DNA from: Channallabes apus
Lineage: Eukaryota; Chordata; Actinopteri; Siluriformes; Clariidae
Length of the DNA: 64,000 bases
Assembly: GCA_030522415.1 (NCBI GenBank)
Contig: CM060109.1
Span: 36,992,392 to 37,056,391, forward strand
Direction: 5' to 3'
Part shown: positions 1 through 11,587 of the stretch, piece after piece
Layout: each line of letters opens with the position of its first letter
Position numbering within the stretch: position 1 is the stretch's first letter
Translations under genes and position numbers: made by a program
The notes under the pieces: generated by a model
What the model saw: the letters and a program-made list of their open reading frames with translations, nothing else
Database searches by the model: none
Told to the model about the DNA's origin: nothing

Positions 1-394
1 ATACTGGAAAAGTTGACTGAACATGCCCTGTACCTCCTACTTATACACAAACAGGACAGAAGTGCTTTTTCTTTTCCAAGGAGTTTAGGTATTATTATAT
101 TGTTCTGTCTTGTTTGCTCAGGGTTGGATAGAATTAGCACTTTTATCTTATACAGTATAGTTTTTGTTTTTGTTCATTTTAACCGTTGTCTTCTATCTGT
201 GACCCTGGTCTTGTTCAAAATAAAAATTATAATATCATGATGAACACAACAGTGTATTTTAAAACCCTGAGGTTCCTGATGTTTTAGTCTTGTTTAATGA
301 TTAACACTTTGCATTTCCAGGGTTGGGGTTTGAATTTCATCTTCTTTTCTGGGTATACCAGTTTTCTTTCACAGCCTAAAGACCTCTGTTTATG

Positions 395-595
395 CTAATT
401 GGCATTTCCAAATTGACTATAATGTAAAGTGTGATTTGGTATGTAAGTATGTGCTTGCGCCCTATGTTGCATTGGCACTCCATCCCCTAGTGCACCATGT
501 TCCCTGGGCCTTATGACCTTACACAGGATAAGTGTTATAGGCAGGATAAAGGTTATAGACAGTGGATAGATCAATGGATGGATAGATAAAAATAA
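395..595 (+). repeat. degenerate SINE-like tail
   Basis: The order of blocks matches other copies in this window: an AATTGGCATTTCCAAATTG-like block, a GGCACTCC block, CCCTGGGCCTTATGACC, and a tail ACAGGATAAGTGTTATAG followed by a GATGGATAGATA run. Compare 57605-57912 and 59388-59520. Confidence 0.5.
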
Positions 596-694
596 TCTGT
601 GATTATGGAGATAAGTTATATTATTCATCCATCAATCCTTCTTGCTTTTCTTTCTATTATAACTGTAATATTAAAATTTATAAATAATGTTGTT

Positions 695-760
695 GGTCTT
701 TCGGCTGCTCGTCTTGCCCCGGCAAGGGGTCGCCACAGCGGAATATCCAGTCCGCACTAC
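695..760 (+). repeat. fragment of common teleost dispersed repeat
   Basis: It contains TCTTTCGGCTGCTCGTCTTG and GGGGTCGCCACAGCGGAATA, a pair of blocks I recognise as high-copy in many teleost genomes. The family name is not certain. Confidence 0.5.
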
Positions 761-829
761 ATAAATAATAATATTAGTAAATAAATATTGTTATAATTTT
801 CTGTTTATTATTTATGTTTTTGTCCATAG

Positions 830-950
830 TCATGCTGCAAAGCTTATGAATACATGGGTTACATCATGGAGAAAGAGCAATCTTTTAGAGATGCAGCCAT
901 GAACTATGAATTGGCCTGGAAATATGGCAATCAGACCAATCCAACCATCG
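830..950 (+). CDS. ttc21b: ttc21b antepenultimate coding exon
   Basis: Acceptor AG at 828-829 and donor GT at 951-952. It opens on a complete codon (TCA) and ends with one base of a glycine codon. It encodes a TPR helix pair containing [12 protein letters not shown] and [14 protein letters not shown]. Confidence 0.93.
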
Positions 951-1272
951 GTATGTTGCTCATTAATTCTTTCTGCTAAATTTTCCTGCCCCTTAAGATT
1001 GTTTATTTATATTATTTTATTTTTCTGTCACAGGGTACAAACTTGCTTTTAACTATTTGAAGGCAAAGAGACATGTTGATGCCATAGATGTTTGTCACAA
1101 AGTAAGTACATACTTATTTATATTTTTTTGTTTGAATAAAATAGAATTCATTTACATTAAAGGCTAAATAACAGAATCAATCCTATTCCTTCAGGTCTTG
1201 GATGCACACCCAAACTATCCAAGGATAAGGAAGGACATTTTAGACAAAGCAAGAGCTGCTTTACGGTCTTGA
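830..1272 (+). CDS. ttc21b: ttc21b (IFT139) 3' end, last three coding exons
   Basis: Tetratricopeptide-repeat protein 21B, the IFT139 subunit of the IFT-A complex, which works in retrograde intraflagellar transport in cilia. Only the C-terminal part is present. The exons are 830-950, 1034-1101 and 1195-1272 (stop TGA 1270-1272), each bounded by AG and GT, with phases that join cleanly. The peptide begins [17 protein letters not shown], continues through [19 protein letters not shown] and ends [13 protein letters not shown], which is the recognisable C-terminus of vertebrate TTC21B with its final TPR helices. The upstream exons lie outside the window. The next gene, galnt3, is on the same strand about 3 kb downstream. 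Identification is from remembered family sequence, not a search. Confidence 0.95.
1034..1101 (+). CDS. ttc21b: ttc21b penultimate coding exon
   Basis: Acceptor CAG at 1031-1033 and donor GTAAGT at 1102. Its first two bases complete the split glycine codon, and it encodes [20 protein letters not shown]. Confidence 0.93.
1195..1272 (+). CDS. ttc21b: ttc21b last coding exon
   Basis: Acceptor TCAG at 1191-1194. It encodes [20 protein letters not shown] plus five further residues, then TGA. The 3' UTR follows directly and begins with a short GT run. Confidence 0.94.
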   Translation, partial: VLDAHPNYPRIRKDILDKARAALRS

Positions 1273-1467
1273 AAGTGTGTGTGTGTGTCCTTATATGTGT
1301 TTTTTGTCTGAAAACCAGAAATGTGTTAGTATCCTAACATCAGTGGTGTTTTAAAATGGTGATGTACTTTAGTATTACCCTTTTAACTATTTGATATTTT
1401 TTGTACCATTTGTTTTTTTCCCTGATGACACATGTATTAAATTGTCTGTCCAGAAAATAATTGTTCT

Positions 1468-1473
1468 ATTAAA
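1468..1473 (+). terminator. ttc21b candidate poly(A) signal
   Basis: ATTAAA lies about 200 bases after the stop codon and is followed by T/GT-rich sequence. A second ATTAAA is at 1436-1441. Which one is used cannot be told from sequence. Confidence 0.55.
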
Positions 1474-1490
1474 GAATTATATTTGTTATG

Positions 1491-2302
1491 TTATGTCTAT
1501 ACAGTTTATTTCTGTACTACAGCAAAAATGAAAACACCGTCCTTGTTTACTTTGTAATTTTATTTAACCTCCTGTGAGCAGGGATTAAATTAGGCTATAG
1601 GAGACTGTCTGCTGAACCTTCAGTCTGCTTGTCTTTTCACTGTCAGGGAGACTGAGCCCTTTTGTTTTCTTTCTGAAGACATCCTCTCTCCTCTGTCCTA
1701 TTCAAGCCTTAGCTCTTCGATGTGGAAAAAAACACCCTTTGTTGTATTTGAGGAAAACCCTCTGCAGGGATTTCGGGGAGTTATGCATGAGTAATGTTAG
1801 TTCTGGTGTTATTGCAGGAAATAAAATTAATCAATTTAAATTAACAAAAAATTGAAATAATAACAAGGCAGATGTGTTCTCAGATGCAGAATGGTTAGGC
1901 TAGATTTTACTTTAATCCTGATTGTGCAGGAGCTGTAGCTCCACTTTGCTTGCTCAGTGAGGTGCCAGTAAGGAAGGACAGAGGGGGAAGTCTGGTGGAG
2001 CTGAAGCTGGTGCCCCTTCTTGGCAGGTCCGTCTAAAGAGCTGAACAGCCACTGACACACCGCTTTTTCTGTCTCGCATGGCCATCGCTCCTGCTGTTTG
2101 TCCTGTCCACTCTGTCTCAAATAACATGGATTAACTACAGGATTTTTTTTCTTTTACGAATGCGAGGGTAAGTTTTTTTTTCCCCTTCTTCCTAAACTTC
2201 AAAATGAAAAATAGGCATCAATGGTAAGAATAAGGTATTACTTTTGGTATCCCTTTGTCGTCACTGTCAGATATAGGGGTTGTCACTGATCTTGATAATC
2301 TC
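1491..2302. other. ttc21b-galnt3 intergenic sequence
   Basis: No gene, RNA or clear repeat is seen. Open frames here have no recognisable coding content. CpG density begins to rise near 2300. Confidence 0.5.
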
Positions 2303-2389
2303 TAAAGGAATCCGGATGAACCTCCGTGAGACCGCCGGCGGTCAAACACGAGCAGTTAAACACAAACCGCGCTCACACACACACGTGGG
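2303..2389 (+). promoter_or_regulatory. galnt3: candidate galnt3 non-coding first exon, copy A
   Basis: This is a CpG-rich block (TCCGGATGAACCTCCGTGAG, then CGCCGGCGGTCAAACACG) ending in a strong donor: GTAAGTTT begins at 2390. It could splice to the acceptor at 4300 just before the galnt3 start codon. A diverged second copy lies at 3295-3390. The exon is inferred from CpG content, the donor and its position between the genes; no transcript evidence is available. Confidence 0.4.
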
Positions 2390-2519
2390 GTAAGTTTGAT
2401 CAGTTGCTTGTTTGATGTTAATCGTTACTGTGTTGCAAAGACCGACGTGCTTTCACTAGGACTGAGACGTTATTACTAGTAACATTGTCAAGTTTGCACT
2501 GTTTTGAAGTAAAAGTCTT

Positions 2520-2720
2520 GCTTCTATTTGGAAGCGGTTCGCGCGCGTTCCTCGCTCGCTGTATCCCAGCAACCGTTTGAGAGCGAGGGGCTCGCGCGAA
2601 GCCGCTTAACTTTACAGGATTCCCGGGCTACGTCCCAAACCAAATAGTGCTCCGGGCTTATTAAATAACCCCCAGCACAATGCAATAGCATCCTGTTTAT
2701 GGTCACAGTTTGACTCGCCT
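2520..2720 (+). promoter_or_regulatory. CpG-rich segment upstream of galnt3
   Basis: Dense CpG (GGTTCGCGCGCGTTCCTCGC and GGGGCTCGCGCGAAGCCGC) contrasts with the AT-rich surroundings. This fits an unmethylated promoter-proximal island shared by the galnt3 5' region. Confidence 0.4.
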
Positions 2721-3039
2721 TTATAATCAGACACACCCGCTTTGAGTTGAGGATCTTGGGCGGAATTTAAACAGTTTTTACACTTGTTTGCTTTTCATGC
2801 GCATTTAAACCCACTCCTACACATTTTAATCAGATGTAATGCTATTACTGTATATTATAGTACACAGGTCAGATTTGGCATTATATTACAAACATGACCA
2901 AATGGACTACTTGAGAGGAAAATTCTTAAATTTGATACAGCACCCATTTTCCCTTAAACAAACAAACAGGAACAAGTGTTAGGTGTTATGTTTCTGAGAA
3001 ATAAGGACACCGCAGTGCACTTTGCCTTGTCTCTGGGGT

Positions 3040-3390
3040 GCTCCCACTGAGAGGACATCCATTGTACGCTCCTTTCTGGATCCTTGGCGTGGAGCGGTTG
3101 TATAGGTGGTCTGTGCGCATGCGCGCTAAAGTCTTGCCTCCGATCTTCTTACCTGACAAGCACACCTGGATTCCACACGCGGAAGTAGAGTGTCGAGATT
3201 CATCAGATAGACGCGCTGTCTTTCGTTACGTGGCTGTTCCCTTCAGGGTCTGAGACGGCTGGAATTCTGTTTGGACTGAAACCGGAGCTTTTTAAACGAT
3301 TCCGGATGAACCTCCACGAGAACGCCTGTGATCAAACACGGACACTTAAATACAAACCAGGCTTTCGCACGTGGAGTCGTTTTTTTGCGT
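3040..3390 (+). promoter_or_regulatory. galnt3: candidate galnt3 promoter, including exon copy B
   Basis: A perfect palindromic NRF1-type site, TGCGCATGCGCG, is at 3114-3125. CpG-rich sequence follows (CACACGCGGAAGTAGAGTGT with an ETS-like GGAAG core, AGACGCGCTGTCTTTCGTTACG), then the second copy of the TCCGGATGAACCTCC block at 3300-3316. At the position of copy A's donor, this copy reads CACGTGGAGTCG and lacks GTAAGT. Confidence 0.45.
3114..3125. promoter_or_regulatory. NRF1-like site
   Basis: TGCGCATGCGCG matches the NRF1 palindrome YGCGCAYGCGCR at every position and lies in the CpG-rich galnt3 upstream block. Confidence 0.5.
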
Positions 3391-3687
3391 CGTTATATGA
3401 TCTGGTGTAACACAATTCTGAAATGATTTTGATTTATTCCTAACTTTATTACAAGTTTCCCGTGTTGCATTCTGCTTGGAATAAAATCTCACCTGTCTCC
3501 ATGAGACCTGGATTATATGTTTTATCTGGCACATCGTATGTTCTGGCAGTATAGACTGGGTAAGACTGCAATTTTCAAAGTCATTTTGTGTGGTGTATAT
3601 AACTGGCATTTAGCATTAACAGTAATATGTTGGATGTCTTTACGTCATTCTACGCCGTTTTGAAAGTCTTACTTTTTTCTGTAAAGC

Positions 3688-3730
3688 ATGACCGACATCA
3701 TTGAAAAGTGTATGGACTGCTGAGAACTTA
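3688..3730 (+). repeat. direct repeat copy 1
   Basis: It begins ATGACCGACATCATTGAAAA and continues GTGTATGGACTGCTGAGAAC. It is nearly identical to 3879-3921; the two flank a TA microsatellite. Confidence 0.75.
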
Positions 3731-3778
3731 CTAATTTATGGGATAAAATTAATGGGGAAAAGTTTATGTACTGTATAT

Positions 3779-3781
<3 letters not shown>

Positions 3782-3824
<43 letters not shown>

Positions 3825-3832
3825 TGTGTGTA
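3782..3832. repeat. (TA)n microsatellite
   Basis: Uninterrupted TA dinucleotide run of about 51 bases inside the galnt3 5' intron. Confidence 0.95.
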
Positions 3833-3878
3833 TGTATATATAAAAATTCCCTATTTATTTTCTCCAGTTCTTATAGTT

Positions 3879-3921
3879 ATGACCGACATTACTGAAAAGT
3901 GTATGGAATGCTGAGAACTTT
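3879..3921 (+). repeat. direct repeat copy 2
   Basis: It begins ATGACCGACATTACTGAAAA and continues GTGTATGGAATGCTGAGAAC. It is the second copy of the 43-base unit at 3688, offset by 191 bases. Confidence 0.75.
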
Positions 3922-4299
3922 CATGGAAGAATATAAATGGGGTATATATAGTTCTTATAGGTACCATGTTTCAGTTTGGTAGGAGCGAAACCTCTGCTGT
4001 AATTTCCTGGAGAATGTATAAAAAGACATAAAAACATATTTCTCTCATTGAGAATAGTTTCCCAGCTATCCTAAAAAACATCTGAAATGTCAATGAAAAT
4101 GTTTATTTTGGATAACTTAGATGTTGAAACTGAGAAAAATGCCTCAAAGTTTTTCCTTTTCCAATCCTATACTCATAAGTATTTGTAACTGGGCTTTCTT
4201 TCAAATTTAATGGTTTTATTTCTATAAATAAATATGACTTTATTGTGCATGCAAATGAATTTTGTCACTTTTTTTTTTTTTTTTTTTAATCTTTCACAG

Positions 4300-4406
4300 G
4301 TATAGGAGTTAGTGATGTTACTCACATCGTGTGTCATGTGAATCACTGTTTGCAACACTGTACAAGAACGCGCACATACACCACTATTCATTCCCACTGC
4401 AGAAGA
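4300..4406 (+). promoter_or_regulatory. galnt3: galnt3 5' UTR in first coding exon, with upstream ORF
   Basis: A long T tract (about 4270-4287) and CTTTCACAG (4291-4299) form a convincing acceptor, so the exon should open at 4300. In the 107 bases before the main ATG there is an 8-codon upstream ORF: ATG 4315-4317 to TGA 4339-4341. Its last codon pair is ATGTGA, a start codon directly followed by stop. Confidence 0.6.
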
Positions 4407-4903
4407 ATGACTTTGATCCGCAGACTGCTACGCAGGCCGTTGCACCCATGGAAGGTTGGCATTGTGGCGTTAGTGTTCGTCACATTTTTGTTCCTGATGC
4501 AAAGAGAGGTGGTCAGTCAGAGCCCACAGGAGGATCCCTGGCTAAAAGGGATCGTTGAGAAACGGGACACCATGCTGGGCATGGTAATGGGGGCTGTGAA
4601 TAACTTTAGGGATGCCATGCCAAAGATGCAGATTCGAGCCCCAGTAAGGCAGCAGGAGAGCAGGAGCAACCAGCCCTGTCTGCCTGGTTACTACACAGCT
4701 GCGGAGCTGAGGCCTGTGCTGGAACGGCCCCCACAAAATCCCAGTGCCCCGGGTGCCTCGGGGAAACCCTTCCATACGGAGAACCTTGGCCCAGCTGAGC
4801 AGAAAGAGAAGGAGAAAGGCGAGGAGAAACATTGCTTTAACCTGTATGCTAGTGATCGTATCTCACTCAGTCGAGACCTCGGCCCTGATACAAGGCCGCC
4901 AGA
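4407..4903 (+). CDS. galnt3: galnt3 coding exon 1
   Basis: The start ATG is chosen because [11 protein letters not shown] followed by the membrane anchor matches the family's short cytoplasmic tail; the in-frame sequence further upstream does not. It encodes tail, anchor, stem and the start of the catalytic region ([19 protein letters not shown]). Donor GTACGT begins at 4904. Confidence 0.94.
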
Positions 4904-7900
4904 GTACGTAGACACTTTTGCATTTTATTATGTAACTATATTTACACTACCTAAGCAAAGATATTTCTCTGGTTTTAGCAAAGATCACACTGTAATGTGA
5001 TCCTGACTATAAAATGATTGGCACGAGATCATTAATAGGAACTGTTTCTGGTAGCCTTTTGTATAAATATAGTAAAACCTATAATAATCCAAACCTTACT
5101 CTAAAATTGTGGGAATCGTTTACTAATTGGAAAATATAGTGCCATCTAGTGCTTAAATTAAGGAATGGTGTATGGTGGTCTTTTAAGCAAAATGACCAAA
5201 TTCCAGAAAACATAATGAACAAAAGGACCACCATTAAGCAGAACTGATAGCATGCATATTTCAATTTCTAGCACACACTGAGGCTAAAAGCCAAGCACGC
5301 TATTTATATTTGGCTGCTGCTCTGAAAAACCACAGACTTTTTCCTGAGACATTGCTTCACCATGTCTGCCTAGGCGGTTGATTGAAGGGAAAAGAGGAAA
5401 GAAGGAAGATGTTAAACTATGTCTGGCTAATTAAGCAAGCCTGTTCTTGTTCTTATTAGTTTGACTAGGCGATTTAGACTGTACCAAGCCCAATTTTATT
5501 GTTTTATTTTTATTTTTTAAATAAATGGTTTCAGTCATGTAGTGAAGTATGGAAATTTCATGGATGTATTCATCTAATGGATGTACATCCTAAATTAGCA
5601 GTGGAGGAATTACATGCATTTGTCTTGCTCTATCTCTTCAAGGGTCATTCTAACTATTTCTCCTCTTTTTCCTCTCTCTAGATGCATAGAACAGACGTTT
5701 CGGCGCTGCCTACCCTTGCCGACCACGAGCGTGATCATCGTATTCCATAACGAGGCGTGGAGCACATTGCTACGGACTGTCTACAGTGTGCTCCACACCT
5801 CTCCTGCCCTTCTTCTCAGAGAGATCATCCTTGTTGATGATGCCAGCACAGACGGTAAAAGCCCTTCAGCTTTTAGGACTGCAGGACCACCCATGTTTTT
5901 AACTGAAATAAAGTCAGTCAGGTTGCCCACTTTGAAGCATTCTAGCCAAACTGCTAAAGCAGAACAGGATGGTCTGGCTGGATCTTTGTAGCAATGTCTT
6001 ATAACAGACTTTAGAGTAGCAAGCATAGCTCCTTGTGATCTAGCAGTATCTGTCGAGGGTGTTTGGGAAGGCACATAAAATGGAGTCCTGTAACACACCC
6101 TAAGCCTACAGGAAATTATCACACTGTTAGGCGTTATTTAATGCTTCTGCACTCATTTCTAACTCATTGGTCTATTTTCCTTTTTGTAAGTTGTGTAATG
6201 TTCATTATAGAAAGAATGCTGTATTTGTGTAACCTAATTGACTCAGTTTCAGTCTAAGACTATTTCTATACATCTTGCAAAAGGACACAATTTTTTAAGA
6301 TATGAGCCAGATGAAACTTGGTATTGTCATCCTGAAATATGTCTGTGACATAAGAGAAGATCAAAATGCAAGAATGGAATAACATGGTAATTCAGTACAT
6401 TCAGGTAGTCAGCTGACTTCATTTATTGCCATATAACATTGCTAAGTCTAGATCTGACCAACTGAAGCAACTAACACTTACTGCAGAAACTTGTACAGTT
6501 GGCACTATGCAATACGAGTACATCGCTTTATGCTTCCCGTCTTACCCTGACACACCCATTGTTCTGGTATCTGAAAGTATTTGCTTATTAAATGCTAACA
6601 GTGGCGTTTCCTTTGCCCATGGAGTGTACAGTAGTTCTAATCTTGGCATGCTCTCTGATGCTCCCATCGCTTTGGAATGGGGTCAGTCTGAACTCATGAG
6701 ACCACAGGACCTTTTTTTTATTGGTCCAAAGTGTTCATGCTCCCTTGCAAACTGAATCCTTTTTTTCTGATTTCTGATTGTTTTTTTTTTTTTTTATGCC
6801 CACATAGCTATTTAGACTAAAGCATATGTAAGTTCTTTTTGTTTTTTTGTGTGTTTGTGGTAATTGTCTATTATTATTTAACATAGCTTTGTTTAAGTGA
6901 TCTCCGGTTATTGTCATACTTGTTTTTCCCTGACTGTATTTCTTCCATGAAATTGATGGTTCAGCACTTCCAGTATTTAATGTATTAGGAGGTTCTTAAC
7001 CCAGTTATAGTCATTTCAGCAATTTCTTTAGTTGTTTTCTTTGCTTGATGCAGGCCAATAATTTGACCCTTCTGAACTACAGTGACATCTTTTCCATTAC
7101 TACAGAACTGGTTTAAGAAATGAGAAGTGATTCACTGCATCAGTTAGTCACTAGCTGAAACTTATTAATCACTGCAGCAATTATCCATTCAAATACTCCT
7201 TTGTATTCATTATAATTGTATTATTATAAAGTATCAGCATATTTAAACCCAGTGTATCTTTGATGATGTGGTCATTCTTTTTCCAAAAAAGGGGACAATT
7301 GACCATTATTGAGGTATTTGGACGGGACAAAGCAGAGAATAATCGTCTGTACTGAATTTATCATCATTAAAGAAAGTCAGTCAGTTCAGCTTGCAGCCAT
7401 GCATGTCAATGTTCTCAGAATTATTGGCAGGGCATTTTCTGTACATCTTCCTTATTCCATCTCTCTTGTACATGTTAATTCTTTCATAATATTTTTATAC
7501 TAGGACCCTATAGGCCTAGGATAATTGAGGCCATTCTGGTGTAGATTTCTATTTATGGTGGTCTGTGACACATATATCCCTATATAGTGCATAGTGTTCT
7601 TATCATATTAAGAAATCACTCAAATAAAAGCTCCTTGATGTTTTTGCACTTTGCCCTTAAAATATATATTTTAATTTAAAATTCACTGTCGGGGTTCAGA
7701 GACAAATCAGCAAAATAACCAACTTTTGATTATTCGTGGACTTTACTACAGTGTTTTACATGGTATAGCTTAGATTTTGTCTGTTAAATATGAAACTTGT
7801 GTGTGTACAGTATATGAGTAAGTACATACCTTGACCTTGTTCTAATCATTCACAAATTTCCTTTGGTTTTCTACCATGTAGAACGGCTGAAGGACGAGCT

Positions 7901-10900
7901 GAATGAGTATCTTAAGCAGCTTCACATTGTGCATGTGGTGCGCCAACTTGAAAGGAAAGGCCTTATTACCGCAAGGCTGCTAGGAGCCTCCGTAGCCACT
8001 GGAGACACCCTTACTTTCTTGGATGCTCACTGTAAGTCAGAAAAATACTAAGTCATTATGAGTTTGGGTTTTTTGCACTTACACACCTTGCACCCAGTCA
8101 CCGTTTCTCTAGCAAACCGAGCATGGTGGCATTAATGATGGTCCTCCCTGGAAAGTGTGTGCCTCTGTGTCATTCTGGTTAAGCTCATAAAAATTTTTGT
8201 TATTCAGTGTGGTTTCACACACTATTTACATAGAGATTTTCCAATGCACCAGTGCCTTTCAAGCATGCAACTCTACACTGTTGTTCTTGGCATCTTAGTT
8301 TGGTTTTTACCCACACTTCTTTTGCCACACTTCTTGAACATCCTTGAAACGCTCGGTTCCAACCTCTGTCACAGTGATACTCTCTTCTCATGTATACAGG
8401 TGAATGTTTTCATGGTTGGCTGGAACCTCTGTTGGCTCGGATAGCAGAGAACTACACAGCAGTAGTGAGTCCAGACATCACCACTATAGACCTGAACACA
8501 TTTGAGTTCATGAAGCCTTCTCCATATGGGCAAAATCACAATCGGGGAAACTTCGATTGGGGCCTGTCCTTCGGCTGGGAAAGTTTGCCCGCTCATGAGA
8601 AAAAGCGGCGCAAAGATGAGACCTACCCCATCAAGTAAGGCATAGCACATAAATTAAACATACAGGATATTATAACCAAACCAAAACTGAAGTAAAGCAT
8701 TGTAAAATAAAATGCCCTTTAGTTCTATTTGCTTAGATTTAAATACAAACCTAGTTATGGAAATGCCTTTTTTTCCCCTGTACTGCACAGAACACCAGCA
8801 TTTGCTGGAGGACTGTTCTCTATCTCTAAAGATTATTTCTTTCACATTGGGAGCTATGATGAGGAGATGGAGATCTGGGGAGGAGAGAATATTGAAATGT
8901 CCTTCAGGGTAAGAAATAATTTAAATCATTTTAAATAAACAAATTCATGCACAAATAATATTTACAATTAGTGACTGTAAATGTGTGAATGTACTCTATG
9001 TATGCATGGTGCCATTTGGTGGACTGGCCATGTTTAGGATGTGTTCCTGCCCCATTCCCTGTATTCCCAGCATGGGATCTGGACCATCATGACTCTAATA
9101 GAAAAAAGTGGAATGTATGAATGCATGAATAAATAAATGACTCATTTGAAAAGTGAATGTCTATTGTGTAGTAGTTAGTTTTCTATAAAAAAAATAAATC
9201 ACTAGCGTATTGATGTACACTATTTGCTGTATATTGTGTGTGTGTGTGGGGGGGGGGGGGGGGGTACATGTGCAAAAAGTAAAATAAAGATATAGTGAGT
9301 CATGGCCTTCTGTCTTCATTAAGTAATGACTCAAAGCATAACAATTCAATGTTCTGGACAGGGTTGCCAGGTCACAGCAAAAATATTCATCCAACTCTAT
9401 TTAAAAACCACACAACAATACCTGAAACTATCCCAAAAACTTCAGGCAGTGGAAAAAAAGAGCTAAATTTTTTTTCTTGGTTTTCTCAGTCTTGGAATTG
9501 GGTTAGAATTAAGTTCACCTCAGTGCACATGCATTTCTTATTTGCAAAAGGCTTATCTGCAATGTTTTATTTTATTGCTTATTTACTATTAGCCATCCTT
9601 AAAAAAATTCAAATTTCAAACTTTTATTTTATTTATACTTATTTTATTTATTTATTTATTTTAATCCAATTTTCTTTCACATGTTTTGCTTTAAAAAATC
9701 CTGGTCATTACTACTGTAAATTGTAAGGATATTTGCTACATTTTCTGAATGTCACCAAAGCTGAGGTTTTCTTTTTTGGTTATACAGCACACATAGAAGT
9801 ATATAAAATAATCCGCATATGTTTGCCCTTTTTGATTCCATACTTGTAGGTGTGGCAGTGTGGGGGACAGTTGGAAATCATTCCCTGCTCCATTGTGGGC
9901 CATGTGTTTCGCACCAAAAGCCCTCACACCTTCCCTAAGGGCACACAAGTGATTGCTCGTAATCAGGTGAGGCTGGCTGAGGTCTGGATGGACAACTACA
10001 AGGAGATCTTCTACCGCAGGAACCAGCAGGCAGCGCAGATATCCAAAGAGGTAATGCAAGGATTCTATGCAATTAAATTCTGCTTCTAGCTGTCTTGCAC
10101 TCTGGTACAGAGTTAACTTCCACTCTCAGGAGCAAACTAGATTTCATTAATGATCAGGTTGATAGATGGATGAATGTGCTTTGTGACAAAGGGTTTCCAT
10201 TGTTTATGCTTTTAACCTACCGCAGACACAAGTTGTTCTTTTTGGCAGCAAAACATTGATGTGCTTGATTATATACTGTAGTATATGTGTTATGTATAGA
10301 AATTACATAGCTTGCCTGGCTGAGACTGTCAGGGACTGGTTTGTGTAACCTGACACTTAACTCATACTGGCCAAGCTAAGCATTTGTGGATTTGGTATTT
10401 TCCAGACCTATATTAAGACAAATCCGAAACTGAATATGATTTTCAATGAACCACCATGAGCGTAATTCAATTAAATAAAATCTATGATTAATCATGTGTC
10501 CAGAAGATGGTCATAGCATCTGTGTTGAATAAACAGAGGAGGAACAAATAAAGTTATTCATAGACGTTCATGCTCTTAGTGTCCTTTTTTTTCTTTTGTT
10601 TCATATGTTCACTTTATACCAGTTTTTAAACTGAAGGAGTTTTAAGGCAGTGCTTGTCTTATTGAAGATCTTTCACATAAATATCATTCACTAATCTGTT
10701 CCTAGACCGTATAAGAACAGATGTAGGTTTCCTATATAATGTTCATTGGACCACACTTAACACCAGACTGTTAGAGTTGCGCAGCAAGGCCTCTTTGGAA
10801 TGATGAATGTTCTCTACATGTCCAAGAAGGTTCCACTGAGAGTTTGTTCAGTTTGTAAGTAGTCATGGCTTAGATGGGCACAGCCTAAAGACAATACTAG

Positions 10901-11547
10901 ATGTACTCCGGATATTCATCATTTTCTACAACTAGATGGTTACGCTGTCATATTATCAAGATTTGTGGTCACATATTTGGCGGAAGAAAATGCTTGATCA
11001 TTTTGCACTCTTGAGACGATTTTAAAGGCATCTTGCCAGGCTCTCAACTTGAATCCAAGATTGCTTCTCTATTATAGCGCAAACCACTAACACCATCACT
11101 AGACTTTCAAAATCTAGCCAAGACCTGCTGCTAGTCTAAACTGAAGGGAGGGTAAACTGCCTAAAACCAGTTCCTGTATGGCCTGGGGAAAATTGTATGA
11201 GCTGGTCTCCTCTTGATTCCAAAGCTGCTTCAGAAATGAGCCTCTCACTTCACCTTGATTAACATTTATTAATGACAGTCTGGATCTGTCTCCACAGAGA
11301 TCATTTGGAGATGTATCCAAACGCTTGGAACTCCGTGAAAGGCTCCAGTGTAAGAGCTTCTCCTGGTATTTAAAGAACGTGTACCCAGAGGTCTTCCTGC
11401 CTGATCTCAACCCACTACAGTTTGGTGCGGTAAGTGAGTGTGCTCACATATGAGTATGTGCATGTGTACACAGTGGTGGGTCTCATTTTCTCTCATTATT
11501 TCCATTATTACCCTACTTTAGCCCATTCTCGTTCTCTTGCTTTCTCA

Positions 11548-11587
<40 letters not shown>

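Larger units (their letters stand above)
1..829 (+). other. ttc21b intron with repeat fragments
   Basis: No exon is recognisable here. It holds a decayed teleost SINE-like tail (about 395-595, ending in a GGATAGAT-type run) and, at 695-760, a fragment of the widespread teleost repeat with the TCTTTCGGCTGCTC and GGGGTCGCCACAGCGGA blocks. Confidence 0.6.

Noticed and set aside
2524..2736. - strand open frame of 70 codons in the CpG-rich block
   Set aside because: No recognisable protein; CpG-rich DNA lacks stop codons by composition.
4329..4406. In-frame upstream extension of the galnt3 start
   Set aside because: The frame is open above 4407, but the added residues do not resemble the family; starting at [11 protein letters not shown] gives the normal short cytosolic tail before the membrane anchor.
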